A stretch of 26,167 bases of DNA from an uncultured Acetatifactor sp. (lineage in GTDB: Bacteria; Bacillota; Clostridia; Lachnospirales; Lachnospiraceae), in the NCBI GenBank assembly GCA_910587755.1, contig CAJUNZ010000035.1, positions 1 to 26,167 on the forward strand. Direction: 5' to 3'. Positions 1 to 7,244 of the stretch are shown in pieces. The notes under the pieces were generated by a model. That model searched no databases. It was not told the DNA's origin and saw nothing but the letters and a program-made list of their open reading frames with translations. Position 1 is the stretch's first letter. Every line of letters starts with the position of its first letter. The position numbers and the translations under genes were made by a program.

Positions 1-1
1 C

Positions 2-7
2 AGGAGG
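2..7 (+). promoter_or_regulatory. Ribosome-binding site for the sialidase-like gene
   Basis: AGGAGG at 2-7 lies 8 nt before ATG at 16 but only 2 nt before the in-frame TTG at 10. This supports ATG 16 as the start. Confidence 0.75.
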
Positions 8-15
8 GATTGACT

Positions 16-1110
16 ATGGAGTATTTGGAGCTGGGAAAAGTAGTCCGGGACATTGGACCGGATATGGAGGCTGGAAATCCCCGCAACAGCGAGGGGACAT
101 TTCTGGAGACAGAAAATGACGGAATTATATTTGTTTACAGTCGGTTCAGGGGAAAGGATCCGGCGGATCACGCTTATGCGGATCTGTGTATGATGCGGTC
201 CATGGACGGGGGCAGGACTTTTGACGAGGGTGAGATTATCCTCACCTGTGAAGGAGAAGACGGGGTTAATATGATGTCGCCCTCTCTGCTGAAGATGGAA
301 AACGGGGATGCGGGCCTGTTCTATCTGGTCAGGGTGACTTATGATATTACCAAGATATTTCTCCGCCGCTCCGCAGACGGAGGCAGGACCTGGGGGGAGA
401 GGGTGTGCTGCACGCCGCCGGATGATTTCTATGTGATAAACAATGACAGGGTGGTGCGTCTGGAAAGCGGCAGGATTGTGGTTCCCGTGGCAAGCCACAG
501 GTCCAGTGGAGGAATGCTTGACAGCCGTTCCGATCTCCTGTTTTTCTATTCCGACGACGACGGCAAGACCTGGAAAAGGTCTGCAGGAAAATGTTCCCTG
601 CCCCAGGCCTCCCACTGTGTTTCCGGGCTGCAGGAGCCGGGAGTGGTGGAGCTGGGCAGAGGGGTTCTCTGGGGATGGGCCCGAACTGAACTGGGCAGGC
701 AGTATGAGACATTTTCCATGGACGGAGGGGACACCTGGACGGCGTGCCAGCCTTCTCAGTTTACATCTCCCAACAGCCCCCTGTGCATGAAGCGGGGATA
801 TGACGGAAAACTTTACGCGATCTGGAATCCCATTCCAGAGTATAACGGCAGGGAGAAAGTGGGATATTTTACCGGAGGACGGACTCCCATGGTGGTGGCG
901 GCCAGCGGCAACGACGGCAAGACCTTTACGGATCCGGTGGCCTTTGAATGGGACAAGGAAAGCGGCTACTGTTACTGTGCCATTCATTTTATGGAAGATG
1001 CCCTTCTGCTGGCCTACTGCGCAGGCGGCAGGGAGGAGCGCAGCTGTCTGGTGAAAACCCGCATCAGGCGTATAGAGAAAGAGGAGCTCTTGAAAGCTCT
1101 GTGGAAATAA
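16..1110 (+). CDS. Sialidase-like BNR/Asp-box repeat protein
   Basis: This 364-residue protein has a six-bladed sialidase-like propeller signature. Five Asp-boxes (S-x-D-x-G-x-T-F/W) are readable: SMDGGRTF at 62-69, SADGGRTW at 119-126, SDDDGKTW at 179-186, SMDGGDTW at 234-241 and SGNDGKTF at 297-304. A segment around 206-213 (LQEPGVVE) is typical of the BNR_2 sialidase-like group. There is no signal peptide or membrane segment, so it should act in the cytoplasm, on imported or small glycans rather than on host mucin directly. True neuraminidase activity is not shown; the family also holds proteins with other sugar specificities. ATG at 16 was chosen from the Shine-Dalgarno spacing. What lies upstream is outside the window, so its operon is unknown. 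A hairpin follows at 1146-1189. Confidence 0.8.
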   Translation: MEYLELGKVVRDIGPDMEAGNPRNSEGTFLETENDGIIFVYSRFRGKDPADHAYADLCMMRSMDGGRTFDEGEIILTCEGEDGVNMMSPSLLKMENGDAGLFYLVRVTYDITKIFLRRSADGGRTWGERVCCTPPDDFYVINNDRVVRLESGRIVVPVASHRSSGGMLDSRSDLLFFYSDDDGKTWKRSAGKCSLPQASHCVSGLQEPGVVELGRGVLWGWARTELGRQYETFSMDGGDTWTACQPSQFTSPNSPLCMKRGYDGKLYAIWNPIPEYNGREKVGYFTGGRTPMVVAASGNDGKTFTDPVAFEWDKESGYCYCAIHFMEDALLLAYCAGGREERSCLVKTRIRRIEKEELLKALWK

Positions 1111-1145
1111 GCCTGTAGCTGACGTCGGCAGAAACAGGACGGCAG

Positions 1146-1189
1146 GAGAAAAGCCATGCAGGAGGAATTCCAAATGCATGGCTTTTCTC
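1146..1189 (+). terminator. Perfect 15-bp hairpin, probable terminator
   Basis: The arms at 1146-1160 and 1175-1189 are exact reverse complements with a 14-nt loop. The descending arm ends in CTTTTCTC and the ascending arm starts with GAGAAAAG, so it could work in both directions. It lies 35 nt after the sialidase-like gene and 61 nt before the next start. There is no long T-run after the stem, so termination efficiency is uncertain. Confidence 0.55.
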
Positions 1190-1250
1190 TGAGATGTGGG
1201 GTTCCGGCACTGCGAGAGGGTTTGCAGAGTTAGCTGAAAGAGGAGTAAAT

Positions 1251-2939
1251 ATGGTTAGGACGGTGAGCATTGGAAACCAGGATTTTGAGAAAATCAGGGA
1301 GAGAAACTGCTTCTATGTGGACAAAACCCGTTTCATAAAAGAGTGGTGGGAGCAGGGGGATGAGGTGACATTGATCACCCGCCCCAGGCGTTTTGGAAAG
1401 ACGCTGACCATGAGCATGATGGAGAAATTTTTCTCGGTGGAATATGCAGGGAGGGAAAACCTGTTTGAGGGACTGAACATCTGGAAGGAGGAAAAGTATC
1501 GGAAGCTTCAGGGGACATATCCTGTGATTCAGCTCAGTTTTGCAGATGTTAAGGAGAACTCTTTTGACCAGGCCCGGAAAGCGCTGTGCCGTATTATAAA
1601 GCTGCTCTATGACAAGAACGATTTCCTGTTGAAAGGGGAGCTTCTCAGCGCGGATGAGAAAGAAGAATTTCGGAAGATATCTGTGGATATGGAAGATCAT
1701 ACGGCGGCATTTTCCCTGAAAATACTCTCTCTGTATCTGTCCCGGTATCACGGGAAAAAAGTGCTTATCTTTCTGGATGAATATGACACTCCCATGCAGG
1801 AAGCCTATGTGAACGGCTACTGGGAAGAGCTTGTCTCTTTTACCCGCAGTCTGTTCAACGCCACTTTTAAGACGAATCCTTATCTGGAGCGGGCCATTAT
1901 GACAGGCATCACACGTGTCAGCAGGGAGTCCATGTTCTCGGATTTGAATCATCTTGAGGTGGTGACAACGACTTCGGAAAAATATCAGGACAGCTTCGGC
2001 TTTACCCAGGAGGAAGTGTATGAGGCATTGAGGGAGTATGGGCTTTCTGACAGGAGAGAAGAGGTAAAGAAGTGGTATGATGGATTTGTATTTGGAAAAC
2101 ATGCAGATATGTATAATCCCTGGTCCATTGTCAATTACCTGGATAAGAAAAAGGCGGCGCCATACTGGGTCAATACCAGTTCCAACAGCCTGGCGGGTAA
2201 GCTGGTGCAGGAGGGAAGTCCTGAGCTGAAGATGACCATGGAAAGGCTGATGCAGGGGGAAATTTTTCACACTGTATTTGATGAACAGGTGGCGTATGAG
2301 AACCTGAAAGGGGGAGAAGGAGCTGTGTGGAGCCTGCTTCTTGCCAGCGGATATCTCAGGGCAGAACAGACGGAGTTCAATCTGGATACCGGTGAGACAG
2401 AATATGATTTGAAGCTCACCAATATGGAAGTCCGCATTATGTTCCGGCAGATAATCAGGGACTGGTTTGGAGCCTGCCGCCCGGTGAATAATGCATTTCT
2501 CCAGGCTATGTTTGCAGGGGATCTGGAGGGAATGAATGAGTACATGAACGATATTACCAGTGAGATATTCAGCTTTTTTGACACGGGAGGCGGTTTTTCC
2601 GGCAGAGCTCAGCCCGAGAAATTCTATCATGGTTTTGTACTGGGAATGATGGTGGAACTGCAGGAAAAATATGTGATATCCTCCAACAGAGAGAGTGGAT
2701 ACGGCAGGTATGATGTGATGCTGGAGCCCCGGGAGGCAGGTGCGGATGCCATAATTATTGAGTTTAAATCCGTCCGTTCCAGGCGTGGCGAGACGCTGGA
2801 GAGTGCGGTGCAGGGAGCCCTGGAGCAGATAGAGAAAAAACAGTATGAGGCACAGCTGAGAGCCAGGGGGATTCCGGCAGAAAGGATACGGAAATACGGA
2901 TTTGCTTTCGAGGGAAAAGAGGTTCTGATCGGCAGGTAG
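1251..2939 (+). CDS. AAA-ATPase_like / PDDEXK nuclease-like protein
   Basis: This 562-residue protein combines an N-terminal P-loop ATPase (AAA-ATPase_like, PF09820) with a C-terminal PD-(D/E)XK domain (PDDEXK_9, PF08011). The Walker A variant RPRRFGKT is at 44-51 and the Walker B strand VLIFLDEYD at about 171-179. A sensor-like GITRVSRESMF lies near 219-229. The nuclease-like site reads D488, then IIEFK with E504 and K506, followed by a helix rich in Gln and Glu (ALEQIEKKQY). The family is very abundant and multi-copy in gut Clostridia and Bacteroidales. Its job is unproven; mobile-element or defence roles have been proposed. The reading frame is open upstream to 1194, but ATG 1251 is preceded by AGGAG at 1241-1245 and starts the conserved MVRTVSIGNQDFEKIRE-type N-terminus. 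It appears to be a single gene. Confidence 0.85.
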   Translation: MVRTVSIGNQDFEKIRERNCFYVDKTRFIKEWWEQGDEVTLITRPRRFGKTLTMSMMEKFFSVEYAGRENLFEGLNIWKEEKYRKLQGTYPVIQLSFADVKENSFDQARKALCRIIKLLYDKNDFLLKGELLSADEKEEFRKISVDMEDHTAAFSLKILSLYLSRYHGKKVLIFLDEYDTPMQEAYVNGYWEELVSFTRSLFNATFKTNPYLERAIMTGITRVSRESMFSDLNHLEVVTTTSEKYQDSFGFTQEEVYEALREYGLSDRREEVKKWYDGFVFGKHADMYNPWSIVNYLDKKKAAPYWVNTSSNSLAGKLVQEGSPELKMTMERLMQGEIFHTVFDEQVAYENLKGGEGAVWSLLLASGYLRAEQTEFNLDTGETEYDLKLTNMEVRIMFRQIIRDWFGACRPVNNAFLQAMFAGDLEGMNEYMNDITSEIFSFFDTGGGFSGRAQPEKFYHGFVLGMMVELQEKYVISSNRESGYGRYDVMLEPREAGADAIIIEFKSVRSRRGETLESAVQGALEQIEKKQYEAQLRARGIPAERIRKYGFAFEGKEVLIGR

Positions 2940-2976
2940 AAGGGTGTAAAAATTGTCAAAATTAAGGAAATGCCTC

Positions 2977-3005
2977 TTGAAAAAGTGTCAGGCAGGGAAT
3001 AAAAT
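2977..3005 (+). promoter_or_regulatory. Sigma-A-like promoter for the XRE operon
   Basis: TTGAAA (2977-2982) and TAAAAT (3000-3005) are 17 nt apart, about 60 nt before the XRE start codon. Each box differs from consensus at one base. Confidence 0.5.
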
Positions 3006-3064
3006 AGGAAAAAGGTGCTTTTAGCGACAATAGTAAAACGGCAGAAAAGGGTGGCTTGCAGAAT

Positions 3065-3475
3065 ATGATCATTAGTGAGCGGATATTTGAGTTACTGAGG
3101 GAAAAAGGCATGACCCAGAGGGAGTTTTCCAAACTCACAGGGATTGCCCAGAGCACAATCTGTGATTGGAAACGAAAAAAGACCAATCCAGCGGCTGACA
3201 AACTTATGGTGATCTGTGACGCACTGCAGGTTTCACCCTATGAATTGCTGTCAGGTACGGAGAGCGGCGCCAGCCGTGAGATTAATTATGTTATGGTGGA
3301 TAAGGCCAGCAGCGACTATTTTCTGCTGGAGCGTTATCATGCGCTGCCCCAGGCGGCCAGGAATCGTGTGCTTGGCTATCTGGAGGCCCTGCAGACAGTG
3401 GACAGGACGGCTTTGCCGGAAGAGCAGTTGCCGGAAGACCAGTCTTCCAGGGAGCAGCAGCCGGAAGAACAGTAA
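3065..3475 (+). CDS. XRE-family helix-turn-helix regulator
   Basis: This 136-residue protein has a Cro/CI-type helix-turn-helix at about residues 5-62. MTQREFSKLTGIAQSTICDWK covers the two helices and the turn, and an LLSG segment closes the domain. The remaining part is short, with a YHALPQAARNRVLGYLEAL helix and a low-complexity tail of repeated Pro-Glu-Glu-Gln-type units, probably disordered. Two starts are possible: TTG 3056, close to AGGG at 3048-3051, or ATG 3065, 10 nt after GGTGG. I chose ATG. A GGGTGG here is part of the ribosome-binding region and not a T-box. It heads a three-gene run with the isomerase (17-nt gap) and the CbrC-like gene (2-nt gap), so it probably regulates that operon. 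Its ligand is unknown. Confidence 0.85.
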   Translation: MIISERIFELLREKGMTQREFSKLTGIAQSTICDWKRKKTNPAADKLMVICDALQVSPYELLSGTESGASREINYVMVDKASSDYFLLERYHALPQAARNRVLGYLEALQTVDRTALPEEQLPEDQSSREQQPEEQ

Positions 3476-3492
3476 GCGGCGGAGAGAGGAAA

Positions 3493-4380
3493 ATGAGTAG
3501 AGTGGAAATTGCTGTAAACACAGATTTGTTTGGAGAAGGGGGTTCTCTGGAGCAGATCCGGCAGCTGCTGGAGCAGGTTGCAGAGGCCGGATTCACCCAT
3601 ATCCACTGGTGCCACGAGTGGAGCGGGGAGTACCTGTATTCCACCCATGAAATGCTGCAGATCAGGGACTGGATGGAGGAGTTCGGGCTGAAGGCAAAGG
3701 GTCTTCACGCCACCAAAGGATCGGACAGGGATGTGAGTGTCCGCAGTGGGCATTGCCGGAGGGATTACACTTCGGACTGGGAGCGGAACCGCAAGGCAGG
3801 GGTGGAGCTGATCCAAAATCGTGTGGAGCTTGCCGTGTGTCTGGGAACTTCGGAGGTGGTTCTGCATCTGTATGTGCCCCATGTGTCCTTTCAGCAGGAT
3901 CCAGGGGAGAAAGACAGGTTTTATGCCTGTGTCCGCAGGTCTTTGGATGAGCTTATGCCGTACTGTCTGAAGAAAGGCGTGAGGATCTGTCTGGAGAACC
4001 TTTTTGATTTCCCGGGAAAATATATGCTGGAGGCCTGGGATATTCTGTTTTCGGAGTATCCCGCTGAATTTCTGGGGCTGTGCTATGACAGCGGACACGC
4101 CAATATGATATGGGGAGAACTGGCCACGGATGTGGTGAAAGCTTATGGGAACCGCCTGTACGCGGTGCATCTCCATGACAACGATGGAAAAAATGACTCC
4201 CATCTGATACCCGGGGAAGGGAATATTCAGTGGGCGGCAGTGGCGGATCTGCTTGCAGGATCTGCCTACAGGGGGCCTCTTGTGCTGGAGCTGACATGTC
4301 ATGGCAGCAGGGAAGAAAGCCTGCGCAGAGCCTATCAGGCAGGCTGCGGCCTGAAGAGAATGTATAGGGGGAAAGTCTGA
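3493..4380 (+). CDS. Sugar phosphate isomerase/epimerase family protein
   Basis: This 295-residue protein is a xylose isomerase-like TIM barrel (AP_endonuc_2, PF01261). Metal-binding residues usual for the family can be placed: E168 in CLENLFDFPG, D199 and H202 in CYDSGH, H226/H228 in VHLHDND, and E266 in LVLELT near the end of the barrel. H71 in LHAT sits at the usual early-strand position. It likely isomerises or epimerises a sugar or inositol derivative in the cytoplasm using a divalent metal; the substrate cannot be read from sequence. The start ATG 3493 follows AGGAAA. It is in an operon behind the XRE gene and nearly touches the next gene. AP endonuclease IV shares the fold, but the length and pattern fit the sugar enzyme group better. 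Confidence 0.85.
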   Translation: MSRVEIAVNTDLFGEGGSLEQIRQLLEQVAEAGFTHIHWCHEWSGEYLYSTHEMLQIRDWMEEFGLKAKGLHATKGSDRDVSVRSGHCRRDYTSDWERNRKAGVELIQNRVELAVCLGTSEVVLHLYVPHVSFQQDPGEKDRFYACVRRSLDELMPYCLKKGVRICLENLFDFPGKYMLEAWDILFSEYPAEFLGLCYDSGHANMIWGELATDVVKAYGNRLYAVHLHDNDGKNDSHLIPGEGNIQWAAVADLLAGSAYRGPLVLELTCHGSREESLRRAYQAGCGLKRMYRGKV

Positions 4381-4382
4381 TC

Positions 4383-4931
4383 ATGGATGCATACCTGCCT
4401 TTTTTTAAATACCACCCAAATCCTCTGGAGACGAAGGCCTTTATCCAGGGGGATTCGCCTGTGGTCTGTGACTGCTGCGGTAAGTCTGTCAAAATCTATT
4501 ATGAGGGTCCTTTTTATTCAGTGGAGGAAGTTGAGGCCCTTTGTCCGGAGTGTATTTCCAGCGGCTTGGCGGCGGAGAAATTTGACGGCGAATTTCAGGA
4601 CGAGTGTTCCCTGGATGAGGGGGTGGACAGCCTGGAAAAGCTGGACGAGCTTATCCATCGGACTCCCGGCTACCAGGGCTGGCAGCAGGAATACTGGCGT
4701 TCCCACTGTGGAGATTACTGTGCCTTTATAGGGTATGTGGGATACCGGGAACTGAAGCAGATGGGAATTGTGGAAGAGGTTCTGGAGGATCCGGACTGCC
4801 CTGTGCGGGGGGAAGAGGGAATGGAGCAGGAGAAACTGCTGAAGCATGTGGTCAATGGAGGAAGTATGCAGGGATACCTGTTCCGCTGTCTGCACTGTGG
4901 GAAACACCTTATCTGGACAGACTGTGACTGA
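4383..4931 (+). CDS. CbrC family (UPF0167) zinc-ribbon-like protein
   Basis: This 182-residue protein resembles the CbrC/UPF0167 family (PF03691), named after an E. coli protein linked to colicin E2 tolerance. It opens with a typical FFKYHPNPLETKAF segment. Three Cys groups can bind zinc: C29/C31/C32 in CDCCGK, C54/C57 in CPEC and C169/C172 in CLHCGKH. A conserved middle part reads RTPGYQGWQQEYWRSHCGDYCAF. There is no signal peptide or membrane segment. The start is 2 nt after the isomerase stop and follows AGGGGGAAA, so the two are probably translationally coupled. The molecular function of the family is unknown; a link to sugar metabolism here would rest on context alone. A clear terminator follows. 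Confidence 0.85.
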   Translation: MDAYLPFFKYHPNPLETKAFIQGDSPVVCDCCGKSVKIYYEGPFYSVEEVEALCPECISSGLAAEKFDGEFQDECSLDEGVDSLEKLDELIHRTPGYQGWQQEYWRSHCGDYCAFIGYVGYRELKQMGIVEEVLEDPDCPVRGEEGMEQEKLLKHVVNGGSMQGYLFRCLHCGKHLIWTDCD

Positions 4932-4977
4932 AGATGCGGATAATATAGTGCAAAGGTGAAATAAAACTTTTAAAGAG

Positions 4978-5010
4978 ACAACTTGATCGTATTGGTCAGG
5001 TTGTTTTTTT
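4978..5010 (+). terminator. Rho-independent terminator after the CbrC-like gene
   Basis: An 11-bp stem (4978-4988 with 4994-5004, G-U pairs included) encloses the 5-nt loop GTATT and runs straight into a T-run to 5010. Confidence 0.85.
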
Positions 5011-5042
5011 ATACTGCACACCGGTTAAATATGCAGTACAAC
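5009..5042. repeat. Dispersed palindromic repeat, copy 1
   Basis: These 34 nt recur at 12348-12381 with a single mismatch (T versus A in the centre). The unit holds an inverted repeat, TACTGCA at 5012-5018 and TGCAGTA at 5032-5038. Both copies sit in intergenic DNA just downstream of an operon's last gene. It could be a protein-binding operator, a REP-like element or the end of a decayed mobile element. Confidence 0.7.
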
Positions 5043-5045
5043 TGG

Positions 5046-5108
5046 ACTGCAGATCGCCAGCCAGGTGCTTTCACGAGTACATCACTGTAAATCCTGGCGG
5101 TCTGCAGT
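5046..5108. other. Large intergenic hairpin
   Basis: A 15-bp stem (5046-5060 with 5094-5108, one G-U pair on the plus strand) encloses a 33-nt loop. Outside it, ATACTGCA at 5011-5018 and TGCAGTAT at 5103-5110 are also inverted repeats. CCAGG at 5061-5065 could compete for CCTGG at 5093-5097, giving an alternative fold. No T-run follows, so it is not an ordinary terminator. Together with the terminator and promoter it accounts for much of the 359-nt gap between genes. Confidence 0.5.
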
Positions 5109-5189
5109 ATAATGGGAAAATCACTCTGCTTTTTCCGGGATAGCATTTTCAGTGGAAGAATTCTGCCCCGGCAGTGAGAGTTTCACCAC

Positions 5190-5218
5190 TTGACAAATAC
5201 GTTTTATTGGGATATAAT
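5190..5218 (+). promoter_or_regulatory. Perfect consensus sigma-A promoter
   Basis: TTGACA (5190-5195) and TATAAT (5213-5218) are exact consensus boxes with the optimal 17-nt spacer. Transcription should start near 5225, giving a leader of roughly 65 nt before the leucine-rich-repeat gene. No overlapping palindrome is seen, which suggests strong and perhaps constitutive expression of the three-gene operon. Confidence 0.85.
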
Positions 5219-5276
5219 CCGTAAAAACGGACAAGGTTTCTCATCATTGTCTGGAAATAAGTATGTATGGAAATAC

Positions 5277-5282
5277 GGGAGG
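5277..5282 (+). promoter_or_regulatory. Ribosome-binding site that decides the LRR start
   Basis: GGGAGG at 5277-5282 is 8 nt before an in-frame GTG at 5291. The upstream ATG at 5267 has only a weak GGAA before it, so GTG 5291 is preferred. Confidence 0.55.
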
Positions 5283-5290
5283 TGGCAGCA

Positions 5291-7198
5291 GTGGGTGACA
5301 GCGGAGAGGTTTTATATGAGTATCGTGGGAGCCGTTTTATACTGGAAAGGCAGGCCGGCTGGTATACGACGAAGAGCTGGTATGCGGTGACGGGCATTGT
5401 GAATGGGGCGGCCAGGCTGGAGCTGCCGGAATTTTACCAGGGGAGTCCTGTGACTCACTGGAAGGCGGGGGCAGGGAAGCACGGGGCAGGGCTTTCGGGC
5501 GTTGAGAGCCTGTATATTCCCCGGGGAATTACCTGTATTGCCATAGATAATGGTCTGCTCCCGGGTCTTAAGAAGGTGGAAGTGCAGCAGGGACATGGGG
5601 ATTTTTCCACTGACGGAAAGATGCTCTATACGGAGGACGGGGAGGTGCTTCTGTACAGCTTTGCGGAGGGAAATCAGGAGGAGGCGGTGGTGCCCGGGAA
5701 GGTGAAGAAGATTGCAGACGGGGCTTTCAGGCATTCCCGCTGCCAGAGGATCAGATTTGAGAATCAGGATGTCACTGCCGCCCGGGATGCTTTTGCGGAG
5801 TCGGAGTGGATAGAACAGGACAGGGCATACGTACTTGTGGGGAATATGTTCTTCCGGCTGAATTATGCCATGGAGAAACTGGTGGTTCCCCAGGGAATCA
5901 GAAGGTTTCATGAGAGTGCTTTTGACAAAGCGGTTCCCAGGCATCTGGTGACTTCCATCATGCCTTCCAGAGGAATCCTGGATAAACTGGGAGGCCGGGG
6001 CTCCGGATGGGGCTGTCTGGAAGTGACCCTGTCGTCCACACGGATGAGGGTGGATTTCGAGGCAGTGCGGAGGATAGAGGGGCTTCAGGCGCTCCATGTG
6101 GCGGAGGGACATAAAAAATACAAGTCTCAGGACGGCGTTGTCTTTTCAAGGGATGGCAGGTGCCTTCTGTACTATCCTGCCGGGAGACAGGAGAAAAATT
6201 ATGCTATACCGGAGGGAGTGGTGAAGCTGGCTCAGTGGGCTTTCTGCGGCCAGGGGTATCTGAAGGGAGTCTTTATGCCGGACAGCGTAAAGGCGGTGGG
6301 CACGGGAGCATTTTACCAGTGCAGGGCGCTGGACAGGGTAAGGCTTTCCAGGGGACTGCGGGAGATCCCGGACGCCTGTGCGTATCAGGGGACGGGGGTT
6401 TTTGAGCAGTGCGTCTCTCTGAAAGAGATCGCTCTGCCGGAGAAATTACGGTATCTGGGAAGCTATGCTTTCTGCGGCAGCGGTCTGAGAGAGATCGTTT
6501 TAAACGAGGGGCTGAGACAGGTGGGGGAGTATGCCTTTCTGGCAGAGAACTTTCAGGAGGTTGTGCTGCCTTCTTCTCTGGAACGGCTGGGAAGAGGGGC
6601 TTTATACTATGTACAGAGGGTGGAAGCATGCATTGGAACGGCAAAAGGCCTGGTGTCCGCAGTCAATGCGGTGCATCCGTTTTGTACAGAGAAGAGAGGA
6701 AAGATGGAGTGGGGGCGATGCATGGTCCGGGCCCGGTACAGGCGGGGGGAGAGGACGGAGCTGTTCCTGATTCCCGGGAGTCTCAGGCGCAGTGCCGCAT
6801 GCCATCTGGAGATGGCATGGAACGGCGGGGGCATTGACTATGAGGAGTATGATGCCTGTTTTCGTGAGATCACCGATCCTGAGGAACGGCTGGAATTTGC
6901 CCGGCAGGGCATTCTGCGGCTGAAGGGGGAGGAAGACACGCCTTACACTACTTATATGAAGCACTCCGCCCTGAAAATAGCTTCCAGCCTGGTGGAGGGG
7001 AGAAAAGAGGAAGAGTTCCTGGCATTTTTGGAGGAAAGGTATCTCTCTGAGGCCGCTCTTGCAAAACTGCTGAAGATGACAAATAAAGCCGGGCTGACCA
7101 CATATTCCGCTTATATTCTGAAATATCAGAACGAGAAGAGACCAAGGGATACAAAGGCCGGAAAAGGAATTCCGGGACAGAGAAAGCTGGTCTTATAG
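5291..7198 (+). CDS. BspA-type leucine-rich repeat protein (LRR_5)
   Basis: This protein of about 635 residues has LRR_5/BspA-like repeats in two blocks. Typical units read DGKMLYTEDGEVLLYSF followed by VVPGKVKKIADGAF, and later DGVVFSRDGRCLLYYP followed by IPEGVVKLAQWAF, then several copies of the pattern L-P-x-x-L-x-x-L-G-x-x-A-F up to about residue 450. The last 150 residues are helical and charged, ending in an ankyrin-like segment (LSEAALAKLLKMTNKAG). There is no signal peptide, anchor or sorting motif, so it is unlike the surface BspA adhesins and should be cytoplasmic. It is the first gene after a perfect promoter and precedes the VWA and MoxR genes with a 46-nt gap. I infer a scaffold or target-recognition role in that complex. 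The start could also be ATG 5267. Confidence 0.8.
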   Translation: MGDSGEVLYEYRGSRFILERQAGWYTTKSWYAVTGIVNGAARLELPEFYQGSPVTHWKAGAGKHGAGLSGVESLYIPRGITCIAIDNGLLPGLKKVEVQQGHGDFSTDGKMLYTEDGEVLLYSFAEGNQEEAVVPGKVKKIADGAFRHSRCQRIRFENQDVTAARDAFAESEWIEQDRAYVLVGNMFFRLNYAMEKLVVPQGIRRFHESAFDKAVPRHLVTSIMPSRGILDKLGGRGSGWGCLEVTLSSTRMRVDFEAVRRIEGLQALHVAEGHKKYKSQDGVVFSRDGRCLLYYPAGRQEKNYAIPEGVVKLAQWAFCGQGYLKGVFMPDSVKAVGTGAFYQCRALDRVRLSRGLREIPDACAYQGTGVFEQCVSLKEIALPEKLRYLGSYAFCGSGLREIVLNEGLRQVGEYAFLAENFQEVVLPSSLERLGRGALYYVQRVEACIGTAKGLVSAVNAVHPFCTEKRGKMEWGRCMVRARYRRGERTELFLIPGSLRRSAACHLEMAWNGGGIDYEEYDACFREITDPEERLEFARQGILRLKGEEDTPYTTYMKHSALKIASSLVEGRKEEEFLAFLEERYLSEAALAKLLKMTNKAGLTTYSAYILKYQNEKRPRDTKAGKGIPGQRKLVL

Positions 7199-7244
7199 TG
7201 AGGCGGACATAGAGGACAGAAGGACTGAAGAAGGGTGGATATGT

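Noticed and set aside
1230..2630. 466-residue open frame on the minus strand
   Set aside because: It lies wholly antisense to the AAA-ATPase/PDDEXK gene, shows no family motif, and is rich in His, Pro and Cys as mirror frames are.
1251..2939. AAA-ATPase/PDDEXK gene as part of a defence island
   Set aside because: No restriction, toxin-antitoxin, CRISPR or phage genes lie next to it, and the family is common as a lone multi-copy gene.
3048..3061. AGGGTGG as part of a T-box leader
   Set aside because: The following bases do not fit the T-box consensus and no stem I or antiterminator is seen; it is the ribosome-binding region of the XRE gene.
3376..4302. 308-residue open frame on the minus strand
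   Set aside because: Antisense to the isomerase gene, whose metal-site motifs and ribosome-binding site are clear.
5108..5113. TATAAT as a second promoter before the LRR gene
   Set aside because: No -35-like box exists 16-18 nt upstream, and the bases belong to the hairpin arm; the promoter at 5190-5218 is far better.
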